From the NCBI GenBank assembly GCA_002007315.1, contig LNZQ01000055.1:1-21475 (forward strand): a DNA stretch of 21,475 nt, read 5' to 3'. The notes under the pieces are model-generated. The model searched no databases and was not told where the DNA came from. It saw only the letters and a list, made by a program, of their open reading frames with translations. The DNA comes from Epulopiscium sp. Nele67-Bin004. Its GTDB lineage: Bacteria > Bacillota_A > Clostridia > Lachnospirales > Cellulosilyticaceae. Below are positions 19,074-21,475 of the stretch, piece by piece; position 1 is the first letter of the stretch; every line of letters starts with the position of its first letter. The translations under genes were made by a program, and so were the position numbers.

Positions 19074-20816
19074 TTATATCACCTGTAACGAACTAACCAA
19101 CTTTTCTGATGGTGTCACAGAAATAGTTTTAAAGTTGGTGTATATCACCATTCCAGGTTTTGCATTAGGAACTTTTTTTACATTTTTTCGCACCGTGTAG
19201 TCAATAGGAACGTTGCTAGACTGCTTGCCGCTGCTATAAAAACTTGCAATCATAGCCCCCTCATACAAATCAGTATCAGTCAACACATACTGATGTGGAA
19301 CTTTTATTATAACATGTGACCCTGGCCCGTCTTTTATGTGCAACCACAAGTCATTAGATTTCGCAAACTTCATAGTTAAGGCGTCGTTTTGCAAGTTATT
19401 TTTTCCGACGTACACATCAAGCCCCGAACTTGTCCTAAAATGCATATATGGCTTTTGATTTTTTGGTGCTTTTTTAGGGTGCTTAGCACGTTTTCTCAAA
19501 TATCCCATGTCAATAAGTTCTTGTCTCAACTCGATTATATCAATCTCATTTTCTAGCAGGTCAAGCGACACCAAAACAGACTGCAAATATTCCAAATCTT
19601 CCTTTATAATGTCAAGCTGTTCAGCCGATGCAACAAAAGTACGTTTAAGCTTAGTGTATTTTTTAAAATAAGATTGTGCATTTTCAATAGCAGTTTTATC
19701 TTTATCAAGCGGAATAACAATTTCTTCTTGGTCATCACTATAATAATTGATAGTTGTAAAACTGGTATCTCCTTTGTTTATGCTATAGCTATAAGATGTT
19801 ATTAGCTCGCCATAAATTTTATATATCTCGCTCTTTTCGCTTTCGGCAAGTGCCTTTTCTTGTAAAGCTTGTTTTCTAACTGCACGGTCAATAAAATTTT
19901 GTATTATTTTTTTTATATCAGCTGTTTTTTGCGAAATAATAAAACGTTTATTTTTGTTGTGGGTATAATACTCAATAACTTCACTCATAGTTTCTGGCGT
20001 AGAGATGTTATATTCTCCAAATTGTTGCAATGGAAAGCTATAATATTCAATAGGTAAATCTTCATCATCTGTATATATCGTTGGAATAAAATTGTTAGAC
20101 GTTAGCTTACAAAAGTTGTCGTACAATTTGCTAAGCTGGTCAGCAGTTATTGTGATTGCATCAGGGTCTAATTCGCTTTGCAAACATATCTCATTTGCGA
20201 TAAGAGGACTTAACCCGCTATACGTTAAATAAAGTCGTTTAAATATAGGTGCATCTTTTTCAGATATTGCACTAATAAATTCATCTTTTGTTGTTTGAGT
20301 TGGATTAAGTTTTGACTGGTTTGGAGGATATTCATATGTGAAACCAGGCAATATTTTTCGCACTCTACTTTTCTCATGCGAAATATGCTTAATGCTATCA
20401 AGTATCATAAAATTTTGTGTTGTTAATATCAAGTTTGAGTGACGCCCCATAATCTCAAGGATAAGGATTTTATTTTCAACGTCGCCAAGTTCGTTTTTTG
20501 CTTGAATATGAAGTTCTACAATTCGCTCAAAATTAGGTTGTACAATATCTACAATTTTGCCTGCTGTAAGATGTTTTCTAAGCAACATGCAAAACATAGG
20601 AGGGGTGTTGCTTGTGTTTTTGCTTAAATTTGAGATGTGTATTCTTGGGTATTCAGAGTTGGAGTTTAATAACAATTTATAATTGGTACGATTGTTGCGT
20701 ATAGTAAGAAGCACTTCTTCTTTCTCAGGTTGATAAATTTTATCGATTTTACCACCTAGTATTTGTTCTTTAAGTTCGTGTATAATATTAGATAAAACAA
20801 TTCCATCAAATGCCAT
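19074..20816 (-). CDS. rqcH: NFACT family protein RqcH (ribosome quality control; Rqc2 homologue)
   Basis: A 580-residue NFACT protein, often annotated as fibronectin-binding. The bacterial homologue RqcH binds the split 50S subunit with a stalled nascent chain and directs alanine tailing for degradation. The N-terminal NFACT-N domain (1-~180) has the MAFDGIVL start, LLRKHL (78-83) and EIMGRHSN (121-128). Helical/HhH and coiled-coil regions follow (~290-445), then the NFACT-R domain (~457-550) with DLWLHIKDGPGSHVII (489-504). At the position of the Asp97-Arg98 pair reported important in B. subtilis RqcH this protein has Glu97-Arg98, a conservative change. The start is supported by AAGGAGG. 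It is divergent from gmk. The 3' end abuts toxin-antitoxin element 3 and no terminator of its own is obvious. Confidence 0.93.
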   Translation of the reverse strand: MAFDGIVLSNIIHELKEQILGGKIDKIYQPEKEEVLLTIRNNRTNYKLLLNSNSEYPRIHISNLSKNTSNTPPMFCMLLRKHLTAGKIVDIVQPNFERIVELHIQAKNELGDVENKILILEIMGRHSNLILTTQNFMILDSIKHISHEKSRVRKILPGFTYEYPPNQSKLNPTQTTKDEFISAISEKDAPIFKRLYLTYSGLSPLIANEICLQSELDPDAITITADQLSKLYDNFCKLTSNNFIPTIYTDDEDLPIEYYSFPLQQFGEYNISTPETMSEVIEYYTHNKNKRFIISQKTADIKKIIQNFIDRAVRKQALQEKALAESEKSEIYKIYGELITSYSYSINKGDTSFTTINYYSDDQEEIVIPLDKDKTAIENAQSYFKKYTKLKRTFVASAEQLDIIKEDLEYLQSVLVSLDLLENEIDIIELRQELIDMGYLRKRAKHPKKAPKNQKPYMHFRTSSGLDVYVGKNNLQNDALTMKFAKSNDLWLHIKDGPGSHVIIKVPHQYVLTDTDLYEGAMIASFYSSGKQSSNVPIDYTVRKNVKKVPNAKPGMVIYTNFKTISVTPSEKLVSSLQVI

Positions 20817-20848
20817 AGGTAATTCCTCCTTAAAAAATTATATCAGCA

Positions 20849-20854
20849 AGTATA
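20849..20854 (-). promoter_or_regulatory. probable extended -10 of rqcH
   Basis: On the minus strand TGCTATACT is an extended -10 (TATACT at 20849-20854) about 35 nt before the start codon. A second candidate, TGATATAAT, lies closer but would leave almost no leader before the ribosome binding site. Confidence 0.5.
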
Positions 20855-20865
20855 GCATAAATTTT

Positions 20866-20894
20866 TTGAAAATAAAAGCAATGTATGATATAAT
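20866..20894 (+). promoter_or_regulatory. sigma-A promoter of gmk
   Basis: TTGAAA (20866-20871), 17 nt, TATAAT (20889-20894). Start near 20901, leader about 38 nt. Confidence 0.82.
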
Positions 20895-20938
20895 ACACAT
20901 TATAAAAAGAAATTATAGTATTTTGAGGAGAAAATTTT

Positions 20939-21475
20939 ATGAAAGGTACAGGTCTAAAAATTGTTTTGTCAGGTCCATCAGGCTCAGGCAAAGGTACAAT
21001 AGTTCAAGAGCTTCTAAAAGGCGATAACTATAAATTGTCTATTTCGGCAACAACTAGAGCACCCAGACAAGGTGAGGTTGAGGGAGTACACTATTTTTAC
21101 AAATCGCATGATGAATTTGAACAAATGATTAAAAAAGAAGAATTGCTTGAGCATGCTTGTTTTTGTGGAAATTATTACGGAACCCCAAAAGCATTTATTG
21201 ATGAAACCGTGTTGAAAGGGGACGATATATTATTAGAAATTGAAGTGCAAGGTGCATTACAAGTAAAACGCAAATATCCAGAAGCGATTTTTGTTTTTAT
21301 TATGCCCCCAACGTTTGAAGAATTAAAAACAAGGCTCATAGGTCGAAACACTGAAACCGATGAAGTTATTTTGCAAAGGTTGTTGCGTGCACGTGAAGAA
21401 CTGTCGCTATTTAAAGAGTATGACTATATAGTTATAAATGATAATTTAGATGAGGCAGTAAAAGAAGTTATAGCA
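20939..21475 (+). CDS. gmk: guanylate kinase (3' end beyond the window)
   Basis: 179 codons are visible, open to the window edge; the family is about 200-210 residues, so only the last ~25 are missing. The enzyme phosphorylates GMP to GDP with ATP in the cytosol. The P-loop GPSGSGKGT is at 12-20. The guanylate kinase signature TTRAPRQGEVEGVHYFY spans 38-54 with the GMP-binding Arg40 and Arg43. EIEVQGA (100-106) and the lid GRNTETDEVILQRL (135-148) are intact. The ribosome binding site TGAGGAG lies 8 nt before ATG. Its own good promoter lies in the 122-bp gap shared with rqcH. In many Clostridia yicC and remA precede gmk; here they do not. Confidence 0.97.
   Translation, partial: MKGTGLKIVLSGPSGSGKGTIVQELLKGDNYKLSISATTRAPRQGEVEGVHYFYKSHDEFEQMIKKEELLEHACFCGNYYGTPKAFIDETVLKGDDILLEIEVQGALQVKRKYPEAIFVFIMPPTFEELKTRLIGRNTETDEVILQRLLRAREELSLFKEYDYIVINDNLDEAVKEVIA

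Overview
The window is low-GC chromosomal DNA from a Gram-positive anaerobe of the class Clostridia. GroEL, the DUF6062 protein, the SpoIID-like/peptidoglycan-binding protein and the NFACT protein all look Lachnospirales-like. I read this from protein resemblance and base composition, and I cannot name a genus. Promoters are mostly textbook sigma-A (TTGACA-17-TATAAT type) and ribosome binding sites are strong.

Layout. 1-395 is the 3' end of a 23S rRNA gene with no 5S gene after it. Eight tRNA genes (Asn, Glu, Thr, Met, Asp, Val, Leu, Arg) follow at 522-1261 with their own promoter and terminator. Next come a DJ-1/PfpI gene and a stand-alone TipAS-domain gene, a convergent DUF6062 gene, and an OGG1-type glycosylase gene. 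The CIRCE-controlled groES-groEL operon is at 4207-6153. After it lie a SpoIID-like/peptidoglycan-binding gene (minus), a secreted M16C protease, a small prepilin peptidase, an orphan MazF-type toxin, a CorA transporter, a Dps gene (minus), a membrane GGDEF-EAL protein and an Rpn-family nuclease gene flanked by a 45-bp direct repeat.

The most interesting part is 16.49-19.07 kb. An element of about 0.40-0.43 kb occurs three times: twice in tandem (16493-16926 and 16927-17358) and once more (18668-19070) beyond a dicarboxylate/amino-acid symporter gene. Each copy carries on the minus strand a 56-58 residue one-helix, Lys/Arg-rich peptide resembling the TxpA/BsrG/holin-like toxins. On the plus strand each has a perfectly spaced promoter driving a short structured RNA of about 120 nt, which ends in a terminator and is antisense to the 3' end of the toxin gene. 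The toxin leaders have a 5' hairpin with compensatory changes between copies and a conserved AUCCUCC that can mask the toxin's ribosome binding site. This is best read as a triplicated type I toxin-antitoxin system. The loop of the antitoxin terminator differs between copies while the toxin body is conserved, which suggests copy-specific recognition.

The right end holds rqcH/NFACT (minus) and, divergently, guanylate kinase (gmk), which runs off the window. Recurring themes are stress and quality control (GroESL, Dps, glycosylase, RqcH), envelope functions (M16C protease, SpoIID-like protein, transporters) and a cluster of mobile or selfish genes between 11.2 and 19.1 kb.
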